Assembly (NCBI GenBank): GCA_016125095.1 | Contig: WGMK01000018.1 | Coordinates: 186,001-250,000, forward strand | Source: Candidatus Hydrogenedens sp. | Lineage (GTDB): Bacteria; Hydrogenedentota; Hydrogenedentia; Hydrogenedentales; JAEUWI01 | Reading direction: 5' to 3' | Length of the DNA stretch: 64,000 nt | Part shown: piece by piece, positions 7,916 through 18,222 of the stretch | Layout of the letters: every line of letters starts with the position of its first letter | Position numbering within the stretch: the first letter of the stretch is position 1 | Made by a program: the position numbers and the translations under genes | Notes under the pieces: model-generated | What the model saw: only the letters and a program-made list of their open reading frames with translations | What the model was told of the DNA's origin: nothing | Database searches by the model: none

Positions 7916-9556
7916 ATGTTGCAGACACTTCTGGCGCTCGCGGCCCTGGCCGCGCCCCCAACGCCGGACTATGCCGCCGATGTAGCGCCGATTCTCCAGC
8001 AGCACTGCGTGGAGTGCCACCGCGAGGGCGGCGGCGCGCCGATGGAATTCACCAGCTACGCCGACGCCCGCCGCCGCGCGCGCATGATTGCGCGGGTCAC
8101 CCAATCGGGACGCATGCCTCCCTGGAAAGCCGGCGAGGGCGACTACCATTTCGTGGGCGAGCGCATCCTCAGCGACGACGAACTGGCGACGCTCAAGGCT
8201 TGGGCGCAGGCCGGTGCGCCGGGGGGGGATCTCGACAACGCGCCCGCGCCTCCGCCGCCCGCCACCGGCTGGGTGAACGGCGAGCCCGACGCCATCGTCA
8301 CGATGGAAGCGCCCTTCACGATTCCCGCAGAAGGCCCCGATATCTACCGCAACTTCGTCGTGCGGCTGCCCGACCTGCCCAAGGGCACCTACCTCAAGGG
8401 CATGGACTACAAGCCCAGCGCCATGAGCGTCGCGCACCACGTCATTTTCACGCTGGACACCACGGGCAATCCGCGGCGGCTGTCGGATGCCAGCGACGTG
8501 CCGGGCTACGACGGCATGGAATCGAACATTGAGACCGAGCGTCTCGGCATCTGGGCGCTGGGCTCGCGGCCGCACCTCTTTCCCGAAGGTGTCGCGCTTG
8601 AACTCGAGCCCGGCACCGACATGGTCCTCAGCACGCATTTCCATCCTTCCGGAAAGGAAGAAACGGAAGTCGCGACGGTGGCGCTGTACTACACGCAAGA
8701 GCCGCCCACGCGCCGCTTCGTCGGGCTCGATGTGCCCTTCAGCTTCGGACTGCTCACCAACATGCGGATTCCCGCGGGCAAGAAGCACTACGAACTGACC
8801 GACACTTATACCCTGCATCAGGATGTGCTGCTGAGCGATATCTTCCCGCACGCGCACTACCTCGGCACGAAGATGGACGCGGTGGCGGCGTTCCCCGACG
8901 GAACCACCCGCACGCTGATCACCATCAAGGACTGGGACTTCGCGTGGCAGGAGCACTACCGCTACGAGACCCCGGTGGCGCTGCCTGCGGGCACGCGTAT
9001 CGACTTCACCTTCCATTACGACAACTCGGAGTCGAACCCGCGCAACCCGACCAGTCCGCCCAAGCAGGTGACCTGGGGTCCCGCGTCGGACGACGAGATG
9101 GCCTGCATGACGCTCGGCCTCATTGTGGATACCGAGCAGCAGGAGGCCGCCCTCCGCCACGACTATGCCAACTGGGTATACGCCACGCTGCAGAATGCGG
9201 ACTTCGGTCTCTTGAAGCGGCTGATTCACCAGGGCAAGCTCGAGCGGCTGGACTGGAACAACGACGGGCACGTGGAGGCCGGGGAGGTCGTACATACGGT
9301 CGCGAGTGTGATTCACCGCATGTGGACCACGCCCGACGAGTCGGGACTGCGCACCATGCTGCTCATGGAAATCCTGCGACGCACCGTGTGGGAAGACATC
9401 CGCATCTACGTCTACATCGGCGCAGGCGTGATTGCCGTGCTGCTTACAGGCGCCACCGGCCTGACGGGCTGGCTGGTGCGCCGGTGGCTGCGCAAACGGA
9501 AAGCGGCGCGCCAAGCCGGCGCGCCGCTGAATTCCGTTTCGCCGCAGGGCAGCTGA
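7916..9556 (+). CDS. Cytochrome c / copper type II monooxygenase-like protein
   Basis: This 546-residue secreted protein has a short N-terminal hydrophobic segment and a heme c motif C31-V-E-C34-H35. It then has a region resembling the peptidylglycine/dopamine monooxygenase fold. Candidate copper ligands are the His pair in VAHHVIF, HFH in STHFHPSGK, HAH in FPHAHYLGT and a Met in DEMACMTLGL. The late motifs WDFAWQEHYRYE and YDNSESNPRNP are typical of bacterial members with fused cytochrome domains. A C-terminal helix (IYVYIGAGVIAVLLTGATG) followed by basic residues anchors it to a membrane. GAGGAA at 7904-7909 supports the ATG at 7916. The substrate is unknown; the heme domain presumably feeds electrons to copper. 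It follows the ceramidase-like gene and converges on fbaB with 1 bp between stop codons. Confidence 0.8.
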   Translation: MLQTLLALAALAAPPTPDYAADVAPILQQHCVECHREGGGAPMEFTSYADARRRARMIARVTQSGRMPPWKAGEGDYHFVGERILSDDELATLKAWAQAGAPGGDLDNAPAPPPPATGWVNGEPDAIVTMEAPFTIPAEGPDIYRNFVVRLPDLPKGTYLKGMDYKPSAMSVAHHVIFTLDTTGNPRRLSDASDVPGYDGMESNIETERLGIWALGSRPHLFPEGVALELEPGTDMVLSTHFHPSGKEETEVATVALYYTQEPPTRRFVGLDVPFSFGLLTNMRIPAGKKHYELTDTYTLHQDVLLSDIFPHAHYLGTKMDAVAAFPDGTTRTLITIKDWDFAWQEHYRYETPVALPAGTRIDFTFHYDNSESNPRNPTSPPKQVTWGPASDDEMACMTLGLIVDTEQQEAALRHDYANWVYATLQNADFGLLKRLIHQGKLERLDWNNDGHVEAGEVVHTVASVIHRMWTTPDESGLRTMLLMEILRRTVWEDIRIYVYIGAGVIAVLLTGATGLTGWLVRRWLRKRKAARQAGAPLNSVSPQGS

Positions 9557-9557
9557 G

Positions 9558-10619
<1,062 letters not shown>

Positions 10620-10735
10620 GGTCAATTCTCCTTGCGGTCTTCGCGGCTTACACCGCACCGGATCCAGTATTCGCCTGCCCCATGGCAGGTGTCAAACGTC
10701 CGGCGAATTCTGCGCGACGCAGCGCCGGGACTTAG

Positions 10736-10764
10736 TTTAAGGTTGTTCTCCGCGGCGCTATAAT
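10736..10764 (+). promoter_or_regulatory. Promoter of the oligopeptide transporter operon
   Basis: A perfect TATAAT at 10759-10764 lies 41 bp before the first gene. The best -35 at 17-bp spacing is TTTAAG (10736-10741), which is weak. Confidence 0.6.
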
Positions 10765-10805
10765 GAACGTTTCGATGTTAGCCGCGGATAAAGGAGCCCA
10801 TGCCC

Positions 10806-12428
10806 ATGCCTCGATTGCGGAACCTGCCTGCGATACTCTGCTGCGCCGCGCTGGCGGCGCTCACCGGGTGCTCGGGCGGTTCCAGTTTCGAAGGCGGCAA
10901 CATCCTGCATGTGAACCTCGGCGCCGAGGTGCAGGACCTTGATCCGGATCTCGTCACCGGCGTGCCCGAACACCGCGCGCTCAGTTCGCTCTTCGAGGGC
11001 CTGACCGATCTCGACCCCGCCACCATGCAGCCCGTGCCCGCAGTGGCGAAGAGCTGGGACATTTCCGAAGACGCCACGCGCTATACCTTCCACCTGCGCG
11101 ACGATGCGAAGTGGTCGAACGGCGACCCCGTGACCGCGAAGGATTTCGCCTATGGCTGGCAGCGGATTCTTACGCCCTCGCTCGCGGCCGAATACGCCTA
11201 CATGCTGTATTGCATCAAGAACGCCAAGCCCTTCAACGAGGGCAAGATCACCGAATTCAGCGAGGTGGGCGTCAAGGTGATCGACGACCACACACTCGAG
11301 GTGACGCTCGAATCGCCGACGCCGTACTTCCTCTCGCTGCACTATCACCAGTCGTATTTCCCGATTCATCAGGCCACGGTCGAGAAATTCGGCGGCATGG
11401 CCGAGCGCGGCAACCGCTGGACGCGCACGGGCAACCATGTGGGCAATGGCGCGTTCCGGCTGGTCGAGTGGCGGCCCGACGAGTACATCCGCGTCGAGAA
11501 GAACCCGTACTACTGGGACGCCGCATCGGTGCGGCTCGACGGCATCGAGTTTACGCCCATCAGCGACGTGTTGACGGAAGAGCGCAATTTCCGCGCGGGC
11601 AAGACGCAGATTACCGAGACGATTCCGCTGCAGAAGATCGAGGTCTACCGCGAGGAGAACCCCGAGGAGCTGATGGTCAATCCCTATCTCGGCGTGTATT
11701 TCTACCGCATCAACGTGACGCGCCCGCCGCTGAATGACGTGCGGGTGCGGCTGGCCTTGTCGAAGGCCCTCGATCGCGAACGCCTGGCGGCGGATGTGCT
11801 CAAGGCGGGCGAGCAGCCGGCGTACAACCTCACACCGCCGGATACTGCGGGCTACACCTCGTCCGCAAAAATGGACTACAACCCGGAAGAGGCCAAGCGC
11901 CTCCTGGCCGAGGCGGGCTTTCCCGACGGCAAGGGCTTTCCGAAGATCGAGCTGCTGTACAACACGAGCGAGCAGCACAAGACGATTGCCGAAGCCGTGC
12001 AGCAGATGTGGAAGAACACGCTCAATGTCGAGATCGGGCTGTACAACCAGGATTGGAAGGTCTATCTCGACTCGACCGATACGCTGAACTACGACCTCGC
12101 GCGCGCCGCCTGGATCGGCGATGTGGTCGATCCCATGAACTTCCTCGAGATGTTCACCAGCTACGGCGGCAACAACCGCACCGGGTATGATTCCGAGGTC
12201 TACGACCAGCTGATTGAGCAGGCCTATGCCACGCCGGAGCAGGGCCCGCGCTACGAAATCATGCGCCGCGCCGAGGCGCAACTGCTCGAGGACGCGCCCA
12301 TCATTCCCGTGTATTTCTATACCACCAAGTACCTGAAGGCGGAAGAGGTGAAGGGATTCATTCCGAATATCCTCGATTACCGCCGCTGGAAAGACCTCTG
12401 GCTCGACACGAGCGGGAGCGGTGTATGA
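10806..12428 (+). CDS. Oligopeptide ABC transporter substrate-binding lipoprotein 1
   Basis: This 540-residue periplasmic peptide-binding protein (OppA-like, SBP_bac_5 family) has a lipoprotein signal ending ..AALTG-C22. It has YTFHLRDDAKWSNGDPVTAKDF near residues 95-115 and the NPYYWDA motif, both hallmarks of the OppA/MppA/XP_55 group. It captures peptides outside the cytoplasmic membrane and delivers them to the permease encoded downstream. The ATG at 10806 is 9 bases after GGAG (10793-10796); an ATG at 10800 is too close. It is the first gene of a six-gene operon and overlaps the next gene by 4 bp (ATGA). It and the next gene are clear paralogues, sharing blocks such as SPTPYFLS and LKAGE.PAY..TPPDTAGYT. 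Confidence 0.9.
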   Translation: MPRLRNLPAILCCAALAALTGCSGGSSFEGGNILHVNLGAEVQDLDPDLVTGVPEHRALSSLFEGLTDLDPATMQPVPAVAKSWDISEDATRYTFHLRDDAKWSNGDPVTAKDFAYGWQRILTPSLAAEYAYMLYCIKNAKPFNEGKITEFSEVGVKVIDDHTLEVTLESPTPYFLSLHYHQSYFPIHQATVEKFGGMAERGNRWTRTGNHVGNGAFRLVEWRPDEYIRVEKNPYYWDAASVRLDGIEFTPISDVLTEERNFRAGKTQITETIPLQKIEVYREENPEELMVNPYLGVYFYRINVTRPPLNDVRVRLALSKALDRERLAADVLKAGEQPAYNLTPPDTAGYTSSAKMDYNPEEAKRLLAEAGFPDGKGFPKIELLYNTSEQHKTIAEAVQQMWKNTLNVEIGLYNQDWKVYLDSTDTLNYDLARAAWIGDVVDPMNFLEMFTSYGGNNRTGYDSEVYDQLIEQAYATPEQGPRYEIMRRAEAQLLEDAPIIPVYFYTTKYLKAEEVKGFIPNILDYRRWKDLWLDTSGSGV

Positions 12429-14182
12429 GGCGATTTGTGCGGCTTGGCCGCCTTGGAGTGCGGCAGCGGGCTGCCGCTTTGCTTAGGAAGCTCGCTTCCG
12501 TCGCTTGCATACAGGCTCGATGCGTACATACCGGCGACGGGAGCCAGCTCCCTCCGAAAAGCGGGAGCTATGCTCCCGCACTCCAAGGCGGCTGCGCCGC
12601 ATTGCTCTTCGTTTTCGCCGCGCTGCTCTCCGGTTGCGGGGGGCGGCCGGTCTCGGACGAGATGGTCATTCGTGCGGGCAACCGCTCCGAGGTGCAGGAC
12701 CTCGATCCGCATGTCGTGTCCGGCATCGCCGAATTCCGCGCGCTGGGCGCCTTGTTCGAAGGACTGGCCCGGGTGAATCCCGAGACGCTCGAGCCGGAGC
12801 CCGGTGTCGCGGCGTCGTGGGACATTGCGCCCGACGGCGTGCATTACACCTTCCATCTGCGCGACGACGCGCGCTGGTCGAACGGCGACCCTGTGCGCGC
12901 GCAGGATTTCGTATTCTCGTGGCGGCGTATGTTGTCGCCCGCGCTCGCGTCTGAATACGCCTACATGCTGCACGTGCTGAAGAACGGGCGCGCCTACAAC
13001 GAGGGCGGACTGACCGACTTTGACCAGGTGGGTGTACACGCGCTGGACGACCAGACGCTCGCCGTCGAACTGGAAAGCCCCACGCCGTACTTCCTGAGCA
13101 TGCAGGTGCACTTCTCGTGGTTTCCCGTGAATCCCGGCGTGGTCGAGGCGGCGGGCCCCATAGACCGCCGCGGCACAGGCTGGACCTCGAACGGCAAGCA
13201 CGTGGGCAATGGGCCCTACATGCTCGAGGACTGGCGGCCCGACGAGGTGCTGCGGGTCGTGCGCAACCCGAACTACTGGGACGCGGAACACGTGCGCGCC
13301 GACGCGGTGGAGTTCTATCCCATCAGCAACGAGCAGACCGAGGAACGCGAATTCCGCTCCGGCAAACTCGACCTGACCTACAGCGTGCCGATCCACCGCA
13401 TCCCGGTGTATCAGGCCGAGCAGCCCGAAGTGCTGGTCATCGCGCCCTACGTGCAGACCTACTACTACCGCTTTAACCTGTCGCGTCCGCCCTTCGACGA
13501 CGCGCGCGTGCGCGAGGCCTTTTCGCTGGCCATCGATCGCGAGCGGCTGGCCTCCGAAGTGCTCAAGGCGGGCGAGCGCCCGGCGTATAGCTTCACGCCG
13601 CCCGATACCGCCGGCTACACCGCCGAGTACCGCGTGGGGCAGGATGGGGACAAGGCGCGCGCGCTGCTGGCCGAGGCGGGCTACCCCGGCGGCAAGGGCT
13701 TTCCGCGCGTCGAGATTCTCTACAACACCGCAGAGTTCGACAAGGTCATCAGCGAGGCCGTGCAGCAGATGTGGAAGGAAGAACTCGGCGTGGAGTCGGG
13801 CCTGCGCAACCAGGACTACAAGGTCTACCTGGACGCGATGAGCGCGCTGGATTACGACATCGCGCGGTCTACCTGGCTGGCGGATGTGATGGATCCCATC
13901 AACTTCCTCGAATGCTTCCTCACCGGCTCGGGCAACAACCGCACGGGCTACAGTTCCGAGGCCTTCGACGGTCATATCCGCGCGGCTTATGCCGAGCCCG
14001 ACGCAGCGAAGCGCGAGGCCGACCTGCAAGCCGCCGAGAAGCAGTTGCTGCAGGACGCGCCCATCACGCCGGTGCTCTACATGACGCAGAAGTTCCTCAA
14101 GGCCGAGCGCCTGAAGGGCCTCGAGACCAATTCGCTCGGCTACATCCGCTGGCAGGATTTGTACATCGAGGACACGAAATAG
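12425..14182 (+). CDS. Oligopeptide-binding lipoprotein 2, signal region carries a palindromic insertion
   Basis: This 585-residue OppA-like binding protein is paralogous to the preceding gene. The mature part starts at Cys71 (LLSG-C) and carries YTFHLRDDARWSNGDPV and NPNYWDAEHV. The N-terminus is abnormal: about 54 residues, rich in Arg, Lys and Leu, are encoded by a 162-bp palindromic element (12439-12600) between the first codons and the hydrophobic core. Joining the flanks exactly restores MRRFVLLFVFAALLSGC, an ordinary lipoprotein signal peptide. The element is 54 codons long and without stops in this frame, so the gene stays open. Whether the protein is still exported with a ~56-residue n-region is unknown. 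The ATG overlaps the stop of the upstream gene (ATGA), so translation is probably coupled. Confidence 0.85.
   Translation: MRRFVRLGRLGVRQRAAALLRKLASVACIQARCVHTGDGSQLPPKSGSYAPALQGGCAALLFVFAALLSGCGGRPVSDEMVIRAGNRSEVQDLDPHVVSGIAEFRALGALFEGLARVNPETLEPEPGVAASWDIAPDGVHYTFHLRDDARWSNGDPVRAQDFVFSWRRMLSPALASEYAYMLHVLKNGRAYNEGGLTDFDQVGVHALDDQTLAVELESPTPYFLSMQVHFSWFPVNPGVVEAAGPIDRRGTGWTSNGKHVGNGPYMLEDWRPDEVLRVVRNPNYWDAEHVRADAVEFYPISNEQTEEREFRSGKLDLTYSVPIHRIPVYQAEQPEVLVIAPYVQTYYYRFNLSRPPFDDARVREAFSLAIDRERLASEVLKAGERPAYSFTPPDTAGYTAEYRVGQDGDKARALLAEAGYPGGKGFPRVEILYNTAEFDKVISEAVQQMWKEELGVESGLRNQDYKVYLDAMSALDYDIARSTWLADVMDPINFLECFLTGSGNNRTGYSSEAFDGHIRAAYAEPDAAKREADLQAAEKQLLQDAPITPVLYMTQKFLKAERLKGLETNSLGYIRWQDLYIEDTK
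12439..12600. mobile_element. Palindromic MITE-like element, copy 1
   Basis: This 162-bp element has 25-bp imperfect terminal inverted repeats: 12439-12463, containing GCCGCCTTGGAGTGCGG, and 12576-12600, containing CCGCACTCCAAGGCGGC. Inside are smaller hairpins GGAAGCTCGCTTCC (12486-12499) and GCGGGAGCTATGCTCCCGC (12561-12579). A second copy at 17035-17198 has the same architecture, ends and inner GGAAGCTCGCTTCC hairpin. No transposase is encoded, so it would have moved in trans. No clear target-site duplication is visible. Confidence 0.8.
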
Positions 14183-14197
14183 CGAGATGGTGAAGGC

Positions 14198-15118
14198 ATG
14201 ACGCTGTATATCCTCCGCCGAATCGCGGCCTTCGTCCCGGTGATGATCGCCATCGCCACCTTCACGTTTTTCCTCATCCGGCTGGCCCCGGGCGGGCCCT
14301 TCGACAGCGAGCGCGCGGTGCCCGAGGCGGCCAAGCGCCAACTCGAGGCGGCCTACAACCTCGATGCGCCGCTTTATCGCCAGTACTTCGACTACATGGC
14401 CGCGGCCGTGCAGGGCGACCTCGGGCCGTCGTTCAAGAAGCCCAGCCGCACGGTGACCGAATGGATCGCGCTGCGTCTGCCGGTATCGCTCGAACTCGGC
14501 GCCTATGCGCTGGCGGTCGCGCTCGCCATTGGGCTGAGCGCGGGTATCATCGCGTCGCTCCGGCCCAACACGATCACCGACTACGCGCCGATGTCCTTCG
14601 CCATGTTCGGCATCTGCATTCCCAATTTCGTGCTCGGGCCGCTGCTGGTGCTCGTGTTCGCCATGTGGCTCGAATGGCTGCCGGTGTCGGGATGGCGCTA
14701 TCCGGACGAAAAGATTCTTCCGGCCATCACGCTGGGCTCGGCCTACGCCGCCTACATCGCGCGCCTCAGCCGAGGCAGCATGCTCGAAGTACTGAGCCAG
14801 GATTTCATCCGCACGGCCCGCGCCAAGGGCCTGAGCGAGGCGTCCGTGGTGCTGCGCCATGCGCTGCGCGGCGGCCTTCAGCCCGTCGTGTCGTTCCTCG
14901 GGCCGGCGGCGGCCGCGCTGCTCACCGGCTCGTTCGTGGTCGAGAAAATTTTTCAGGTGCCCGGTCTCGGCAGCGAATTCGTCGAGGCCGCGCTGAACCG
15001 CGACTACACCATGATCATGGGGACGGTGCTCGTCTACGCCCTACTGCTGATGTCGCTCAACCTGGTGGCCGATATCGCGCTCGCCTGGCTCGATCCGCGC
15101 CTGAGGAAGCCCGCATGA
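14198..15118 (+). CDS. Oligopeptide ABC transporter permease OppB-like
   Basis: This 306-residue inner-membrane permease (BPD_transp_1 with the OppB/DppB N-terminal TM extension) opens with MTLYILRRIAAFVPVMIAIATF and LIRLAPGGPFDSER, a strong OppB/GsiC signature. About six membrane helices follow. The EAA loop, which docks the ATPases, is at RTARAKGLSEASVVLRHALRGG (about residues 205-226). It lies 15 bp after the second binding-protein gene and overlaps the next permease gene by 4 bp (ATGA). It forms the translocation pore with OppC. Confidence 0.92.
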   Translation: MTLYILRRIAAFVPVMIAIATFTFFLIRLAPGGPFDSERAVPEAAKRQLEAAYNLDAPLYRQYFDYMAAAVQGDLGPSFKKPSRTVTEWIALRLPVSLELGAYALAVALAIGLSAGIIASLRPNTITDYAPMSFAMFGICIPNFVLGPLLVLVFAMWLEWLPVSGWRYPDEKILPAITLGSAYAAYIARLSRGSMLEVLSQDFIRTARAKGLSEASVVLRHALRGGLQPVVSFLGPAAAALLTGSFVVEKIFQVPGLGSEFVEAALNRDYTMIMGTVLVYALLLMSLNLVADIALAWLDPRLRKPA

Positions 15119-16001
15119 GCGCCGAGGCCCTGGCAATCGGAGCGCCCGCGGAGAAGGGCTCGTCGCTCTGGCTCGACGCCTGGCGCAGGCTGCGGCGCAA
15201 CCGGCTCGCGCTGTTCGGCGCCGTCGTGCTCGTGGCCGTCGTGGTGTTCAGCGTTGCCGGGCCGTGGTTCTGCACGTACTCCTTCGACGAGCAGGATACC
15301 GCGCTCGGCGCATCCCCGCCGTCGGCCGCGCACTGGTTCGGCACCGATGTGCTCGGCCGCGATCTGCTGGTGCGGTCCATGCACGGCGGCCGCGTGTCGC
15401 TGCTGGTGGGCATCGCGGCCACGTCGGTCTCGCTGCTCATTGGCGTGCTCTATGGCGCCATCGCGGGGTTCCTCGGCGGCCGCGCCGACGCCCTGATGAT
15501 GCGGTTCGTCGACATGCTCTACGCCCTGCCCTTCACCATCTTTGTCATCATCCTCATGGTGTTTTTCGGCCGCAGCTTCATCCTCATGTTCCTCGCCATC
15601 GGCGCGGTGGAATGGCTCACCATGGCGCGCATCGTTCGCGGCGAAGTGCTGGGCCTGCGCCGCCGCGAATTTGTCGAGGCCGCCACCGTCATGGGGTTGC
15701 CTTCCCGACGCATTATCCTGCGCCACATCCTGCCCAATGCGCTTGGCCCCATCATCGTCTACGCCACGCTTACTGTGCCGCAGGTGATGCTCATGGAGGC
15801 CTTCCTGAGTTTCCTCGGTCTCGGCATCCAGGCGCCGCGGAGTTCCTGGGGCCTGCTCATCCACGAAGGCGTGCAGACCATGGAGGAATATCCGTGGCTG
15901 TTGCTGTTTCCCTCCATCGCCCTCTCGCTCACCCTGTTCAGCCTGAACTTCCTGGGCGACGGCCTGCGCGACGCGCTTGATCCGCGCGGCGGGAGGGACT
16001 G

Positions 16002-16002
<1 letters not shown>
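15115..16002 (+). CDS. Oligopeptide ABC transporter permease OppC-like
   Basis: This 295-residue partner permease has WRRLRRNRLALFGAVVL at the N-terminus and HWFGTDVLGRDLLVRSMHGGRVSLLVGIAA near residues 74-103, which are diagnostic of OppC/DppC. The EAA loop is VEAATVMGLPSRRIILRHILPN, and the end is GDGLRDALDPRG. The ATG at 15115 overlaps the OppB stop, and its own stop overlaps the next start (TGATG), so the B-C-D genes are tightly coupled. Confidence 0.92.
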
Positions 16003-16985
<983 letters not shown>

Positions 16986-17001
16986 ACTGCAGGCGCGACA
17001 C

Positions 17002-17026
17002 GGTAGGGCGAGCGTACCTGCGAGCC
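17002..17026 (+). repeat. Short dispersed repeat A, copy 1
   Basis: A 25-bp sequence starting GGTAGGGCGAGCGTACC and ending GCGAGCC recurs at 46981-47005 with two mismatches. Here it sits immediately upstream of the palindromic element copy 2. Confidence 0.7.
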
Positions 17027-17034
17027 TCTTCTTT

Positions 17035-17198
17035 GCAGCGAAGCTGCTTTGGAGTGCGGCGGAATTGCCGCCGCTTTGCTGAGGAAGCTCGCTTCCGGCG
17101 CTTGCACGGCGGATTGGAAGCTGCATCACGACGACAGGAGCAAGCGCCCTTCGGAAAAGCGCAAGCAAGTCTTGCGCACTCCAAAGCGGCGTCGCCGC
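17035..17198. mobile_element. Palindromic MITE-like element, copy 2
   Basis: This ~164-bp element has imperfect 25-bp terminal inverted repeats (17035-17059 with GCTTTGGAGTGCGG; 17174-17198 with GCGCACTCCAAAGC) and the same inner hairpin GGAAGCTCGCTTCC (17083-17096). It also shares the CCGCTTTGCT and CGGAAAAGCG blocks with copy 1 at 12439-12600. It separates oppD from oppF and ends 13 bp before the oppF start, so it could affect oppF translation or operon transcription. Confidence 0.8.
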
Positions 17199-17211
17199 GA
17201 GGTGTGTTCGC

Positions 17212-18222
17212 ATGACGCCGCTGCTCGAGGTCGAGAACCTGCAGACCCATTTCCCGATCACGCGCGGCGTCATTTTTTCGCGCTCGGTGGCCACGGTGCG
17301 CGCGGTCGAAAACGTATCGTTGCAGCTGCATGCCGGCAAGACGCTCGGCCTCGTCGGAGAATCCGGATGCGGCAAGTCGACGCTCGCGCGCACCATCGTC
17401 GGACTCGCCCCGAAGACCGGGGGGACGGTTCGCTTCGAGGGGAAGGCGCTCGATATCCGCGACGATGCCTTCCGGCGTGGCGTGCAGATGGTGTTTCAGG
17501 ATCCCTACGCCTCGCTCAACCCGCGCATGACGGTGTACAGCACGCTTGCCGAGCCGCTGCTGGTACACGGCATCTGTGCGAAGAACGAAGTGCCAGCACG
17601 GGTGGCCGAGCTTATGGACAGCGTCGGGCTGGCGTCGCGCCACGTGCGCAAGTATCCGCACGAGTTCAGCGGCGGCCAGCGGCAGCGCATCGCCATTGCG
17701 CGGGCGCTCGCGCTCGAGCCGCGCGTCATCATCGCCGACGAACCCGTCTCCGCGCTCGATGTCAGCGTGCAGGCGCAGGTGCTGAACCTGCTGCGCGGGC
17801 TCTCGCGCGAGCGCCAGTTGGCCATGCTGCTCATCTCGCACGACCTTGGTGTGGTGCGTCACATGGCCGATGAAATCGCCGTCATGTATCTCGGGCGGAT
17901 TGTGGAGCAGGGGCCGTCTGAAGCTGTGTTCGAAAGCCCGAAGCACCCGTACACGCGCGCGTTGCTGGACGCCATTCCCATGCCCGACCCGGTGTACGAA
18001 CGTAGCCGCCAGCGCGTGCGTCTGCAGGGCGATCCGGCGTCACCGTTGAATCCGCCGCCCGGCTGCGCCTTCCATCCGCGCTGCGCCTGGGCAGCCTACG
18101 AATGCCGCCGCTCCGTGCCCGCGCTTGAGGGCGAAGGGCATCAGGCCGCCTGTCTCCGCCAGGCCGAGGTCGCCGCCGGGGCGCCCGCGCAGCCGGCTCA
18201 GTCCTCCGGGCCCGCGCAGTAG
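17212..18222 (+). CDS. Oligopeptide ABC transporter ATPase OppF-like
   Basis: This 336-residue second ATPase of the peptide importer opens MTPLLEVENLQTHFPITRGV. Walker A is GESGCGKST near residue 53, the signature is FSGGQRQRIAIARAL and Walker B is VIIADEPVSALDVS. The oligo_HPY C-terminus contains PPGCAFHPRCAWAAYEC. It is separated from oppD by a palindromic element, so expression may be partly uncoupled. No strong Shine-Dalgarno is seen (GCGAGGTG is the best). Its 3' end overlaps the convergent secreted-protein gene by 25 bp. Confidence 0.92.
   Translation: MTPLLEVENLQTHFPITRGVIFSRSVATVRAVENVSLQLHAGKTLGLVGESGCGKSTLARTIVGLAPKTGGTVRFEGKALDIRDDAFRRGVQMVFQDPYASLNPRMTVYSTLAEPLLVHGICAKNEVPARVAELMDSVGLASRHVRKYPHEFSGGQRQRIAIARALALEPRVIIADEPVSALDVSVQAQVLNLLRGLSRERQLAMLLISHDLGVVRHMADEIAVMYLGRIVEQGPSEAVFESPKHPYTRALLDAIPMPDPVYERSRQRVRLQGDPASPLNPPPGCAFHPRCAWAAYECRRSVPALEGEGHQAACLRQAEVAAGAPAQPAQSSGPAQ

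Noticed and set aside
7898..9514. 538-codon minus-strand open frame
   Set aside because: It is antisense to the copper-monooxygenase-like gene with its clear heme and ligand motifs.
10758..12281. 507-codon minus-strand open frame
   Set aside because: It is antisense to the first peptide-binding protein; it lacks a family and a ribosome-binding site.
12377..14860. Long open frame of 827 codons on the minus strand
   Set aside because: It is entirely antisense to the second peptide-binding protein and the oppB start, has Arg/His/Gly-rich composition typical of shadow frames in high-GC genes, and no recognisable domain.
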